Source: Marinobacterium stanieri (lineage in GTDB: Bacteria > Pseudomonadota > Gammaproteobacteria > Pseudomonadales > Balneatricaceae). From it: a stretch of 64,000 bases of DNA. The position numbers were made by a program, and so were the translations under genes. A model generated the notes under the pieces. It was not told the origin of the DNA. It searched no databases and saw only the letters and a program-made list of their open reading frames with translations. The stretch is taken from positions 124,001 through 188,000 of the forward strand of contig NZ_FTMN01000002.1 in assembly GCF_900155945.1 (NCBI RefSeq), given 5' to 3'. Shown one piece after another: positions 39,395-49,902 of this stretch (position 1 is the stretch's first letter; every line of letters starts with the position of its first letter).

Positions 39395-42010
39395 TTATTC
39401 GCCAACCAGCAATGGCGGAATTTCTGCCGCGGTTACGGGCCTGGAAAGCAGAAAGCCCTGTATCAAGTCACAGCCGTGCTGACGCAGGAATTGCAGCTGC
39501 TCATTGGTATCAACCCCCTCTGCTACCACCTTCATGTTAAGGCTCTTCGCCAGCGCCAGCATGGCCAGTACAATTTCTTCGTCGCTGTCCCGGTTACCGA
39601 TACCAATCACAAAAGAGCGATCGATTTTCAGGTAACTGGCATCAAGCTCGCGTAAATAGCCCAGTGACGAATAACCAGTACCAAAATCATCGATCGACAG
39701 CCTGACCCCTGAAGACTCCAGTCGCGTCAGGTTATCTTCTACCTGACGGGTAACCCCCATCAGGGTCGTTTCCGTAATTTCGACCACCACTCGGGACCGA
39801 TCCAGCGCATGTAACTCCAGCATATCCAGTAGTCTCTGTGCCACACCGTCCCGCGCCAGCTGAACAGCCGAAATATTCAGACTCAGGTAGAACTGGGTAT
39901 GCCCCTGTTGATCCCATTCAGACAGCTGCTGCAGCACCTGGCCCAGCTGCCAGGCACCGATATCCACAATCATACCGCTGTCTTCAGCCACTGGAATGAA
40001 CTCAGCCGGTGAGACCCAGTCATCACCGTCCTGCCAGCGCAGCAGCACTTCAGCCCCGACCGGCACCAGACGCTGCGCATCGAAGATGGGCTGATAGCGC
40101 ATTTCCAACCCGGCACAGCCCGACTCAACCACTTTGCGCAGCCCCTGCTCCAACGCGACACGCCGTTGAGCCCTGTTATCCATATCGGGACTGAACACCT
40201 GAAAACCGCCACGCCCGATCTGCTTGGCGCTGTACATGGCCAGGTCAGCCTGTCGCAACAGTGTTTGCGGGTCGGTCTGACTCCCGGCAACGGCAATACC
40301 GATACTGGCCGTCAGCTGGAAACGCGCATTTTTGAGCTCAAAGGAATCGGCCAGTACTGAGCAGATCCGCTCAGCCATCATTTCTACCTGAGCGCGGGCA
40401 TTTGGCTCAGCCATTACAACCGCGAACTCATCCCCGCCGAGGCGCGACAGGAAAACTGACTCGGGTAAAGCCTGCTGCAGTCGCTGTACGGCAATCTGCA
40501 ACAACTGATCGCCTTTGCCATGCCCAAGCGTATCGTTCACCGACTTGAAGTTATCGAGATCGATATAAAGCAGCACGACTTCGATCGAATCCAGTGCTTC
40601 CAGCACCACCTGCAGTTTATGCATAAGTGCACGCCGGTTGGGCAACCCCGTGAGCGGATCATGCGTTGACAGAAATTTTGACCGGTCCTCGGCCTGCTTG
40701 CGAAGGGTCACATCCTCCTGAACCGCAACAAAATGGCTTACCTGCCCCTTGTCATCCAGAATCGGGGTAATCGTCTGTTCGACGACCAGGCGCTGTCGGT
40801 TACGGTTAATGTTCACCACTTCTCCACGCCATACCTGGCCATCGAGGATGGCGTGCCAAAGCCGGTTGAAAAACAGTTTGGAATGCTCACCTGAATTCAA
40901 TAGTGACGGCTTGCGCCCCAATACTTCCTGGGGCTCATACCCCATCATCTCGGTAAAAGCACCATTCACCCATTGAATCCGCCCCTGGCGATCGGTAATC
41001 AGTACCGCATTGGCCGTCGTGCTGATGGCTGCACTCAACAGCTTCAGCTCTCCCATGAGTCGCCACTGGCGGCGATTGAGCCAGGACATGATCAAAACAG
41101 CCACCAGAATAACGGCCACCGCCAGCATCACCGCCCAGCGAAAACCACTGATGGTTTTATTCCACCGCGCCAGCGCCACATCCTGATCAATGGATACTGT
41201 CAGCAAGAGTGGATACATGGAAGTCGAGCGGTAGCCGGTTATCCAGGTTGTCTCGCCTTTGACTTCCTGCAATACGCCCCAGTCACGTTCAGCCAGCAAG
41301 GAAAGATATCGCGCCGAGCCACCACCGCCCTGCGCCTCTGACACATCCGGCTTGGGGAAGCTCACCAGCGCCTGCCCGTCATAACGGTACAACGCTGCCT
41401 CTGCCTTAAGACTATGAACCACCGGAAAGAACTGTTCACGCAGTGCATCCGGGTTAAGAATGGCAACCACCCAAAGCGGCTCTTCTCTGCCCTCTGAGTG
41501 AACAGGCATACACACTGGAAGGTGGGTCACCCCTTCAGGGGAGACAGGATGGGAGATAGAACGGCCGGGCACAGGTGTACCCACCGCCAGAAACTGCCCC
41601 GGCTGATACCACTCAAGGCAACTTTTCAGCTGAAGCACCTGACTCTGGCGAAGATCAGCATCACCAGATGTAGCCAACAGATCCCCCTGGCTATCCAGCA
41701 GCACCAACTCACGCAACTGGGGAGCCGCTTGCACCAGATTGCGCACCTGCCTGACCAGTTCAGAATCCGCCTCCAGTCCTAGGTCAGATGCCGCCAGATG
41801 CCGTGCCAGTATACGCATACGCCCGTGCACGTCCTGAATGGACCGCACCAGCGTGCTTTCCAGAGAATGAGCCAGCACCTCTGCCTGTTTGCGAATACTG
41901 TCTTGCATACGCTGCTCGCCCAAATAGGCAAACAACATAAAAAGCGCAACCAGTATCACTGACAGGAGCACACCGCCAAAAGGAATCCAAAACCAACGTC
42001 TTACTGCCAA
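39395..42010 (-). CDS. Membrane PAS-GGDEF-EAL c-di-GMP enzyme
   Basis: 871 residues. TM1 (about 11-30), a periplasmic sensor of about 255 residues (31-285), TM2 (290-310), PAS (about 322-440), GGDEF (about 441-600) with intact GGDEF at 525-529, and EAL (about 618-865) with the variant EVLLRW (654-659), metal loop IDDFGTGYSSL and IDRSFV. The glutamate of EVL is retained, so phosphodiesterase activity is plausible. The I-site position reads PESV and not RxxD, so product inhibition is not expected. Divergent from the solute-binding protein gene, 62 bases apart. Confidence 0.93.
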   Translation of the reverse strand: MAVRRWFWIPFGGVLLSVILVALFMLFAYLGEQRMQDSIRKQAEVLAHSLESTLVRSIQDVHGRMRILARHLAASDLGLEADSELVRQVRNLVQAAPQLRELVLLDSQGDLLATSGDADLRQSQVLQLKSCLEWYQPGQFLAVGTPVPGRSISHPVSPEGVTHLPVCMPVHSEGREEPLWVVAILNPDALREQFFPVVHSLKAEAALYRYDGQALVSFPKPDVSEAQGGGGSARYLSLLAERDWGVLQEVKGETTWITGYRSTSMYPLLLTVSIDQDVALARWNKTISGFRWAVMLAVAVILVAVLIMSWLNRRQWRLMGELKLLSAAISTTANAVLITDRQGRIQWVNGAFTEMMGYEPQEVLGRKPSLLNSGEHSKLFFNRLWHAILDGQVWRGEVVNINRNRQRLVVEQTITPILDDKGQVSHFVAVQEDVTLRKQAEDRSKFLSTHDPLTGLPNRRALMHKLQVVLEALDSIEVVLLYIDLDNFKSVNDTLGHGKGDQLLQIAVQRLQQALPESVFLSRLGGDEFAVVMAEPNARAQVEMMAERICSVLADSFELKNARFQLTASIGIAVAGSQTDPQTLLRQADLAMYSAKQIGRGGFQVFSPDMDNRAQRRVALEQGLRKVVESGCAGLEMRYQPIFDAQRLVPVGAEVLLRWQDGDDWVSPAEFIPVAEDSGMIVDIGAWQLGQVLQQLSEWDQQGHTQFYLSLNISAVQLARDGVAQRLLDMLELHALDRSRVVVEITETTLMGVTRQVEDNLTRLESSGVRLSIDDFGTGYSSLGYLRELDASYLKIDRSFVIGIGNRDSDEEIVLAMLALAKSLNMKVVAEGVDTNEQLQFLRQHGCDLIQGFLLSRPVTAAEIPPLLVGE

Positions 42011-42072
42011 AACCGACTGCCTATCTGGTATATTCAGGTCTTAATCAGACCCCAGTTGAACCGGGAGGTCGC

Positions 42073-42900
42073 GTGAATCCTTTCTATCGCCTTCGCTCAT
42101 TCTTTGCTCTGGCCACTCTAACCTGCGCTGCCGGCACCCTTGCCGCACAGGATCTCAATAATGACCGCCTTGAACGGATCAAGACTACAGGGGAACTGCG
42201 TGTCTGCATATGGCCGGAATATTTTTCCATCAGTGCCCGCCATCCCAAAACCGGTGAACTTGAAGGTATTGATATCGATCTGGCCCATGCCTTTGCCAGC
42301 GACCTCGACGTCTCCCTGACTTTTGTCGAAACTCACTTTGGCCGCTTTATCCAGGACCTTAAGGATGATCGTTGCGACCTGGCCATGTTCGGCGTTGCCA
42401 TCACCGACCAGCGCAAACAGCATATCGATTACAGCGAGCCCTACCTTGCCAGCCAGATCTATGCCGTCACCACCCGGACGCACGCCGCCATCAGTGAATG
42501 GCAGGACATCAACCAGCCCGGCGTTATTGTGAGCGTGCAGGAAGGCACCTATATGCAGGGATTCAAGCAACACAACCTGCCCGAAACCGACATGCTGGTC
42601 GTACGTAACCCGCGTGAGCGCGAACAGACCGTTATGTCAGGCCAGGCCGACCTGTTTTTGACTGACTACCCATACTCGCGCAAGGTTCTGCGCTTTTATG
42701 ACTGGGCCCGCGTTATCTCACCGACAGCAGACAGCACTGACCGCCCCTTCAAGTACGCCTATGCTATCGCACAAGAGCAACCTGCATGGCTGGCACGCAT
42801 CAATGAATTTGTTCGTCAGGTAAAAAATGATGGGCGACTAAACGCAGCCGCCAGGCGTTACGACCTGTTGCCGGCCGTCATGGGCGCTCAGGACAACTGA
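42073..42900 (+). CDS. Family-3 periplasmic solute-binding protein without a transporter
   Basis: 275 residues from a GTG preceded by GGGAGG. Signal peptide (about 1-24, ending AAGTLAAQ). Two-lobed family-3 fold seen in LRVCIWPEYFSIS, IDIDLAHAFASDLDV, DLAMFGVAITDQRKQHIDYSEPYLASQI and QADLFLTDYPYS. Proteins of this family bind amino acids or small organic ions for ABC uptake, or serve as sensors. No permease or ATPase gene lies nearby, but a GGDEF-EAL protein is divergent and a response regulator is convergent (13-base overlap of 3' ends), which suggests a signalling role. Ligand unknown. Confidence 0.85.
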   Translation: MNPFYRLRSFFALATLTCAAGTLAAQDLNNDRLERIKTTGELRVCIWPEYFSISARHPKTGELEGIDIDLAHAFASDLDVSLTFVETHFGRFIQDLKDDRCDLAMFGVAITDQRKQHIDYSEPYLASQIYAVTTRTHAAISEWQDINQPGVIVSVQEGTYMQGFKQHNLPETDMLVVRNPREREQTVMSGQADLFLTDYPYSRKVLRFYDWARVISPTADSTDRPFKYAYAIAQEQPAWLARINEFVRQVKNDGRLNAAARRYDLLPAVMGAQDN

Positions 42901-43541
42901 ACCAGGTCGTGCTCGATCGCATACCGCGTCAGCCCTGCCGCGGTATGTATATCCAGCTTGGATTTGATGTTTTGCCGGTGCGTTTCAACAGTTCTTACCG
43001 AAATCCCCAATACCTTGGCAATTTCCTTGTTGTTACGCCCCTCCGCCAACAGCTTTAACACCATCGACTCGCGCCGAGTCAGAGCAGAGGCTGCTGGCGA
43101 GTTGCTTTTGGGTGCCTGATCAAACTGACTGAACAGTGTCTGGGACGCACTTGAGCTGAAATAGGTGCCACCACGGTAGACGGTCTCAACCGCACTGACC
43201 ATCTCGGCTGCCGACACATCCTTGAGGATATAGCCTTTGGCGCCCGACTGAATCAGCTGCACCATATACTCGCGATTATCATGCATGCTCAGGATCAGAA
43301 CGCGTGTTTCCGGCATTTTTTCCTGCAACACCCGCGTGGCTTCGAGCCCATTCATAACCGGCATGGAAATATCCATCAAAATCACATCAGGCTGGAGCTG
43401 TTGAGCAACATCAACCGCCTCCTGGCCGTTACTGGCTCGCCCGACGACTTCGATTCCACCCTCATCTTCAAGGCGTGCCTGAATACCATCGATTACCAGC
43501 GGATGATCATCTACCAGCAATACGCGAATCAATGTGGTCAT
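42888..43541 (-). CDS. NarL/LuxR-type response regulator
   Basis: 217 residues. Receiver domain (about 5-120) with acidic pocket DD (11-12), phosphoacceptor D57 (LMDISMPVMNG) and conserved lysine in AKGYILKDV. LuxR-type HTH (about 150-210, LTRRESMVLKLLAEGRNNKEIAKVLGISVRTVETH). Its ATG overlaps the stop of the upstream kinase gene (ATGA), so that kinase is its partner. Downstream of dctPQM on the same strand; likely regulates the transporter. Also the only response regulator near the LuxP-linked kinase. Confidence 0.95.
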   Translation of the reverse strand: MTTLIRVLLVDDHPLVIDGIQARLEDEGGIEVVGRASNGQEAVDVAQQLQPDVILMDISMPVMNGLEATRVLQEKMPETRVLILSMHDNREYMVQLIQSGAKGYILKDVSAAEMVSAVETVYRGGTYFSSSASQTLFSQFDQAPKSNSPAASALTRRESMVLKLLAEGRNNKEIAKVLGISVRTVETHRQNIKSKLDIHTAAGLTRYAIEHDLVQLS

Positions 43542-44908
43542 GAATCTCTGTGTCCTTGTTGCAACGTCAAACCCACCAGCAGTATGGCACCCTGGCCCGG
43601 CTTTGACAGCAGTTTGAATTCTCCGCCCAGCAGCTCCACGCGCTCTCGCATGTTACGCAGGCCAATACCCTCAAAACGCTCGAGCACATCGGTATCGAAA
43701 CCACGCCCATTATCCTGCAAACGTAACCAAACCGCACCGCCCTGACGCCACAACCCCAAATTAAGCCAGCTGGCATCGGCATGCTTCTCAACGTTGGTCA
43801 GCCCTTCCTGCACCAGACGGTAGAGGGTAATTTCCACATCTTCAGGCAAGGGCGCATCCGGCAAGCGCATATCAACCTTGAGGCGAATCCCGGTGCGCTC
43901 GGTAAAGCGCTGCAACAAGCCATCCAAAGCCGCTTTCAGCCCCAGATCATCCAGCAGCGTTGGCCGCAGGTCATGGGAAATACGGCGCACTTCCTGAATC
44001 GCTTCATTGAGCACACCATAGCCCTGTTCCAGGTCTTCAAGGCCACTATCATCCTTGTTACGAAGCTTTCTCTGCGCCAGCTCGATACGGTACAGCACCG
44101 AAACCATCAGCTGGTTGATGCCATCGTGAAGCTCGCGGGAGAAGCGCCGGCGGTCAGCCACATTGGCCAGGATTGACCGGTGCGCCAGCAGGCGCAGACG
44201 GCTATCTGCCAGCCGGTTTTCATGCAGATTGATGGCGACACCCAAGAGCACTACCAGCAGCACTGCCACCAGCATAATCACCACGACCGTAAAGAAGGTG
44301 TTGCGAATGTTGCGATTCACCTGCTCGCGAATCTTGGCGACATCTCGGGTAATGTCATCCAGGTACAGGCCAGTACCGAGCATCCAGTTCCATCTCTCCA
44401 GCTTGACTGCATAGCTCAGCTTTTCTTCATAGTCCTGCTTCGAAGGCTTCTGCCACAAGTAACTGTGAAAGCCGCCACCCTGCTCTGCTCGGGCCAGCAG
44501 ATTGCGGATGAGGTAATCGCCACGTGCATCCTGGAGGTCATAGAGATTCCGTCCAATCAGATGAGGCAAGGTTGGATGCACCAGATTGGTACCATCCATT
44601 GTATAGACAAAGTAATAGCCGTCCTGCTCCTGACCAAAGGTCATATCCGTCAGGATACGTTTGACTTCGCGCTTGGCCTCCAGGTCATCCGGCTCTGCAT
44701 TCTCGACGATGTGCGCAATTGAGGTCATCGCCAGGCTGACATAGTTTTTCAGCTCGCGCTTTTTCGACGCCAACAGATTTTCTTCAAACAGCTGGATTTC
44801 ATCTTCGGATAACTGCCGTGCCTGACTCATGCCAATCCAGGCCACCGTTGAGGTAACCAGCAGCATGGGTATCAGCGACAACAGTAGTATTTTGACCTTG
44901 AGCGGCAT
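43538..44908 (-). CDS. Cache-domain HisKA_3 sensor histidine kinase
   Basis: 456 residues from the ATG at 44908; a TTG at 44932 would add eight. TM1 (about 6-25), a periplasmic single Cache domain (about 32-200) with YYFVYTMDGTNLVHP, LIGRNLYDLQDARGDYLI and the closing WNWMLGTGLYLDDI, the form found in carboxylate sensors. Then TM2 (about 204-228), the HisKA_3 dimerisation helix with the phosphohistidine in FSRELHDGINQ, and the ATPase with N-box GLTNVEKHA and DNGRGFD. Downstream of dctM and overlapping the regulator gene. Probably senses a carboxylic acid handled by the TRAP transporter (inference). Confidence 0.93.
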   Translation of the reverse strand: MPLKVKILLLSLIPMLLVTSTVAWIGMSQARQLSEDEIQLFEENLLASKKRELKNYVSLAMTSIAHIVENAEPDDLEAKREVKRILTDMTFGQEQDGYYFVYTMDGTNLVHPTLPHLIGRNLYDLQDARGDYLIRNLLARAEQGGGFHSYLWQKPSKQDYEEKLSYAVKLERWNWMLGTGLYLDDITRDVAKIREQVNRNIRNTFFTVVVIMLVAVLLVVLLGVAINLHENRLADSRLRLLAHRSILANVADRRRFSRELHDGINQLMVSVLYRIELAQRKLRNKDDSGLEDLEQGYGVLNEAIQEVRRISHDLRPTLLDDLGLKAALDGLLQRFTERTGIRLKVDMRLPDAPLPEDVEITLYRLVQEGLTNVEKHADASWLNLGLWRQGGAVWLRLQDNGRGFDTDVLERFEGIGLRNMRERVELLGGEFKLLSKPGQGAILLVGLTLQQGHRDS

Positions 44909-44940
44909 TGCAGACTCACGTGATGGCAGCAACAGATACG

Positions 44941-44967
44941 AACAAGCCCCGCTAAGCGGGGCCTGTT
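44941..44967 (-). terminator. Hairpin between dctM and the kinase gene
   Basis: Twelve-base arms (AACAGGCCCCGC/GCGGGGCTTGTT, one G-U pair) and a 3-base loop, 11 bases past dctM. No long T-run follows, so termination would be partial; it may lower kinase/regulator expression relative to the transporter or stabilise the dctPQM mRNA. Confidence 0.5.
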
Positions 44968-44977
44968 GTCAGACAGT

Positions 44978-46267
<1,290 letters not shown>

Positions 46268-46281
46268 CGAATCACCCCTGA

Positions 46282-46818
46282 TCAGTGCTGCGTCGGAATG
46301 TAGTCATCACTCTTGTGATGGCCATTCAGGGTATTGATGGAGCGCAGCAACAGGCCCACACCACTGATAAACGTACAGAAGAACGCAAACGGAATGACCG
46401 CCTTGATTACCCACCGATACGGCAGGCCACCCGGGTCGCCCGAGCCTTCACCCAGCTCAAAGGATTCACGTGCGAAGTCGACGCCATACCATGCAACCAG
46501 AATGCAGAACGGAAACAGCAGGGTCAGTGTGCCAAAGAGGTCGATCCAGGCCTTTTTCTTCAGGCTCAGACCTTCGTAAATCAGGTCCACGCGTACATGC
46601 CCGCCCGCGCGCAGCGTAAAGGGCACACCCAGCATGAACATGGCAGCAAACAGGTGCCACTCAAGCTCCTGCATGCCGATGGAAACATTGTTAAACAAAT
46701 AGCGTGTAATGACGTCGTAGAAAACGTTGAACAACATCAACACGAACAGGACAGCCGAGATCTTGCCCAGCCAGTCGGAAAAGGCGTTGATGGTCTGCTC
46801 AAGGCGTAACAGAAACAT
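46282..46818 (-). CDS. dctQ: TRAP transporter small permease subunit
   Basis: 178 residues from the ATG at 46818 (MFLLRLEQTINAFSDWLGK), preceded by GAGGA; an upstream ATG would add an Arg/Pro-rich leader that is not conserved. Four membrane helices; typical features are VITRYLFNNVSIGMQELEWHLF and GGHVRVDLIYEGLS. Forms the membrane unit with DctM. Confidence 0.92.
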   Translation of the reverse strand: MFLLRLEQTINAFSDWLGKISAVLFVLMLFNVFYDVITRYLFNNVSIGMQELEWHLFAAMFMLGVPFTLRAGGHVRVDLIYEGLSLKKKAWIDLFGTLTLLFPFCILVAWYGVDFARESFELGEGSGDPGGLPYRWVIKAVIPFAFFCTFISGVGLLLRSINTLNGHHKSDDYIPTQH

Positions 46819-46908
46819 GTATCGTCCTCGCAATTGCGGACCCGGTGTCGCTTGGCAGCGCAAGCCGGCAGAAAGAGGGGCTGACAGGCGCCAGCCCCGC
46901 CACATCGA

Positions 46909-47982
46909 TTACTCGAAGCTGTTCAGGTAAGCGCGGTCAGCAATGTCGGTCCACTGACGGACAGTACCCATGTAGGCATCCTGAGATTCCAGGATCTCTT
47001 TCGCCAGTTCGTCGTTGGCAGCGTGCTCGGCCAGCAGTTCATCGTTAGCCTTGCGCAGCGCAGTGATAACCTCATCCGGGAAAGACTTCACTTCCACGTT
47101 CGGGAACTCGGCCTTCATGGTCGCCCAGTTCTCACCGGATTCATGGTGTGACTGGATGGTCATGTCGTAAGCGGCAACACGCATGGCAGTGGTCAGGATT
47201 TCCTGCAGGTCAGACGGCAGCTTTTCGAAAGTGCGCTTGTTGACCAGGAACTGCAGCTCGGTACCCGGCTCATGCCAACCGGTGTAGTAGTAAGGTGCAA
47301 TTTTGTGGAAGCCCATGCGCAGATCCATGGACGGGCCTACCCATTCCAGTGCATCGATGGTGCGACGCTCCAGGGAGGTGTACAGCTCACCAGGCGGGAT
47401 GTTGGTCGGGTTGGCGCCCACTTTTGCCAGGATCTCGCCGGCAAAGCCCGGGATACGCATCTTCAGACCCTGAAGGTCTTCCATGGAGTTGATCTCTTTC
47501 TGGAACCAGCCGCCCATCTGGACGCCGGTGTTACCACCCGGGAAAGACATCAGGTTGAACGGCTCATAGACCTTCTGCATGAGCTCCATGCCGCCGCCAT
47601 AGTAGAACCAGCCATACTGTTCAGTCGCTGTCATGCCGAACGGCATGGTGGTGAAGTACAGAGTGTTCGGTACCTTGCCCTTCCAGTAGTAGGACGCAGA
47701 GTGACCCATGTCGTACTGACCGGCGCGCACCATGTCAAACACACCAAACGCAGACTTGTGCTTGTTGGCGGTGTCGATACGAATCTCCAGACGTCCGTTA
47801 GACATCTTGTTGGCCAGGTCAGCCATACGGCGAGCAGGTTCACTGAACACACCAAAGTTGGTGGGCCAGGTTTCAGCCAGCTTGAGTTTGTAGACTTTTT
47901 CGGCAGCCTGAGCGGGGCTGATCAGCACAGCCGCGCAAGCGGCAGCCGCCATCACTTTCTTTGCAAAGGTAAGTTTGAACAT
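46909..47982 (-). CDS. dctP: TRAP transporter substrate-binding protein, TakP-like
   Basis: 357 residues from the ATG at 47982; earlier in-frame starts give a leader without signal-peptide character. Signal peptide 1-26 (ending SPAQAAEKVYK). Mature part has GGNTGVQMGGWFQKEINS, LKMRIPGFAGEIL (the ligand-binding arginine region of TRAP binding proteins), ALEWVGPSMDLRMGFHK and YYTGWHEPGT. This motif set is that of the TakP branch, which binds 2-oxoacids or lactate, not C4-dicarboxylates (family knowledge). First gene of dctPQM. Confidence 0.93.
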   Translation of the reverse strand: MFKLTFAKKVMAAAACAAVLISPAQAAEKVYKLKLAETWPTNFGVFSEPARRMADLANKMSNGRLEIRIDTANKHKSAFGVFDMVRAGQYDMGHSASYYWKGKVPNTLYFTTMPFGMTATEQYGWFYYGGGMELMQKVYEPFNLMSFPGGNTGVQMGGWFQKEINSMEDLQGLKMRIPGFAGEILAKVGANPTNIPPGELYTSLERRTIDALEWVGPSMDLRMGFHKIAPYYYTGWHEPGTELQFLVNKRTFEKLPSDLQEILTTAMRVAAYDMTIQSHHESGENWATMKAEFPNVEVKSFPDEVITALRKANDELLAEHAANDELAKEILESQDAYMGTVRQWTDIADRAYLNSFE

Positions 47983-48103
47983 TGTTTTTATCGATCCTCT
48001 GTTGTTTGTCGGCCGGCGCGCGAGGCGTGTTACCGGCACTGGACAGTATCGACATGAAGAACGGATAAAAACATTCGTGAAACTGCGCACATCTGTGCAT
48101 TTA

Positions 48104-48154
48104 CTACGCAGACCCATACGTAGCAACCGCAGAAAGCTAAGTAGTACTACGTAG
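48104..48154. promoter_or_regulatory. Cluster of TACG(T/C)AG heptamers upstream of dctP
   Basis: TACG(C/T)AG occurs at 48105-48111, 48117-48123 and 48148-48154. The last overlaps the palindrome GTAGTACTAC (48141-48150). They lie 120-170 bases upstream of the dctP start, between the LuxP-linked kinase gene and the TRAP operon, where a NarL-type regulator would be expected to bind. Assignment is inference. Confidence 0.4.
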
Positions 48155-48168
48155 AAATGACATACACA

Positions 48169-49902
48169 CTAGGCAGAGCAGATCTGCTCCGGCTCATCAC
48201 CAGCACTGGCATAGGCATATTGCGCCGGGATAAACAGTTCAACTCTGACACCGCCATCCAGCTTGAGCGTCAGCTCGGCCCCCAGGTATTCCGCTCGCTC
48301 GCGTATTGCCAGCAGACCAAAGCCGCCCTGCTCCTGCCCGGGGCGGCTCGCCAGGTTTTTAGCCCCGACGCCATCATCCGCAATCACCAGTCGCAAGCCT
48401 TCGGCTTCATCACGAAGCCGAATCAACACGTAGGTGCCCTTGGCGTGCTTGATGACATTGGAAAGCGCTTCCTGAGCAACGCGGTACAGGTGCGAGGTTA
48501 CTTCCGGCAATAACTGCCGTTCCTGGCGAATATCCATTTCCACCGCGTAGTCCATCTGCTCGAGTATGGGAATGGCCGGCAAGCCACTTAAACTGACCCC
48601 AAGACCAAAATCGGATAACTCGTAGGGCCTCAGTGTTCTGATACGGTGATAGACGTTGTCATAGATGGTGTTAACCAACTGCACCGCCTGATCGAGGTTT
48701 TGGCTTTGGCCCTTGAAATCACCCATTTCGTCACGCAGCAGCTGCAGATTCATCTTTACGGCCACCAGCATCTGGGCCATATCATCATGCAGCTCATTGG
48801 ACAGGCGCCTGCGTTCATTTTCCTGCGTCTGGATAAGGTGTTGAAGGATGCTACGCTTCTCGGTAATACTGGTAGACAGCTCCGCATTTACTTCTTCCAG
48901 TTCGTGTTCTCGCAGTTTGAGGCAGCGTACAATTTCTCCCACCTCGCGGCCAATCTGGTTGAACTCGCGTATCTGCATCTCTTTCCAGCTGGCATTACGG
49001 CTGCGATTCGCCAATCGGGTAAAGCCAATCAACTGTTGCAGCTGACGATCTACCGAACTGGATAGCCAGAATGCCACCAGCAGCGATACCAGCAACGCCA
49101 GCACCACACCATAGACCAGTGTATACCCCAGACCCTGACGCAAGGCGGCTTGCCCCTTGTCGTTGATGCTCAACGACAGATACAGGTCAGGGCCCAGCGT
49201 GGTCATGCCCCTTGATTCCACCTGGACAAAGCCACGGGGGCCAGCCTCATCATCCATCACCAGCTGTGTCAGACGCTGCTCTTTCAGGTTAAGCTGCAGC
49301 GCATGCAAAGGGTCGGCAGCCGACATGATCTGGTTCAACAAATGTGCATTTCCCGCCAGGCGCACCCCCATCAACAGCTGGCCTACCACCTTGCCACTGG
49401 TCGCCAGGTCCAGGGGAATGGAATATACCGCCAGGGTTTCGCCATCCACCGCCATGACCATCCAGCCCTGGTAGCTGGCACCTTCATGTTTTTCGATCAA
49501 GTGCTCGCACTCAAGGCCACTCAGCTCAGGGACATAGCTGCGTGACAGCTGGCAACGCCCCTGACCGGGAAATGAAATCACCGAGAAGTCGTAATGAATT
49601 TGCTCGTAGCCCTCTTCCCAACGCCGCAGATGACTGCGAAAGGCTTCCAGGTCGCCTCGATAAAGCGCACTGACCTGGGATGCATCCGCACTCATGGCAT
49701 GCGCCTCCGCCTCCACCCGCTTGAGATACTCCTGCAATCGCTCCTCATAACGCAGCGCCAGGCTGTTCGCGTAGCTTATCGACTGGCGGTCAATGATTTC
49801 ACTGGCCTGCATAAAGGTGGTAACGGAAAAAATGGCAAGCAGCGTAAAGGACAGGAACAACAGCAGCGTGAACGTGAGGGTGCGAAAGCGCGGATTTCTC
49901 AT
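48169..49902 (-). CDS. LuxQ-like input / HisKA_3 output hybrid-architecture sensor kinase
   Basis: 577 residues. TM1 (about 9-30), a periplasmic domain of about 228 residues (31-258), TM2 (259-281), a HAMP-like linker (SVDRQLQQLIGFTRLA), a coiled coil (about 325-360), then the HisKA_3 helix with H372 (SNELHDDMAQM) and the ATPase with N-box EALSNVIKHA (478-487), DDGVGA (509-514) and GGFGLLAIRERA. Periplasmic size, the strand YSIPLDLATSGKVVGQLLMG and the post-TM2 segment resemble LuxQ, but LuxQ has a classical HisKA core and a receiver, both absent here. The ATG overlaps the LuxP-like gene stop (TGATG), so the two are translationally coupled. No response regulator gene adjoins it. Confidence 0.88.
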   Translation of the reverse strand: MRNPRFRTLTFTLLLFLSFTLLAIFSVTTFMQASEIIDRQSISYANSLALRYEERLQEYLKRVEAEAHAMSADASQVSALYRGDLEAFRSHLRRWEEGYEQIHYDFSVISFPGQGRCQLSRSYVPELSGLECEHLIEKHEGASYQGWMVMAVDGETLAVYSIPLDLATSGKVVGQLLMGVRLAGNAHLLNQIMSAADPLHALQLNLKEQRLTQLVMDDEAGPRGFVQVESRGMTTLGPDLYLSLSINDKGQAALRQGLGYTLVYGVVLALLVSLLVAFWLSSSVDRQLQQLIGFTRLANRSRNASWKEMQIREFNQIGREVGEIVRCLKLREHELEEVNAELSTSITEKRSILQHLIQTQENERRRLSNELHDDMAQMLVAVKMNLQLLRDEMGDFKGQSQNLDQAVQLVNTIYDNVYHRIRTLRPYELSDFGLGVSLSGLPAIPILEQMDYAVEMDIRQERQLLPEVTSHLYRVAQEALSNVIKHAKGTYVLIRLRDEAEGLRLVIADDGVGAKNLASRPGQEQGGFGLLAIRERAEYLGAELTLKLDGGVRVELFIPAQYAYASAGDEPEQICSA

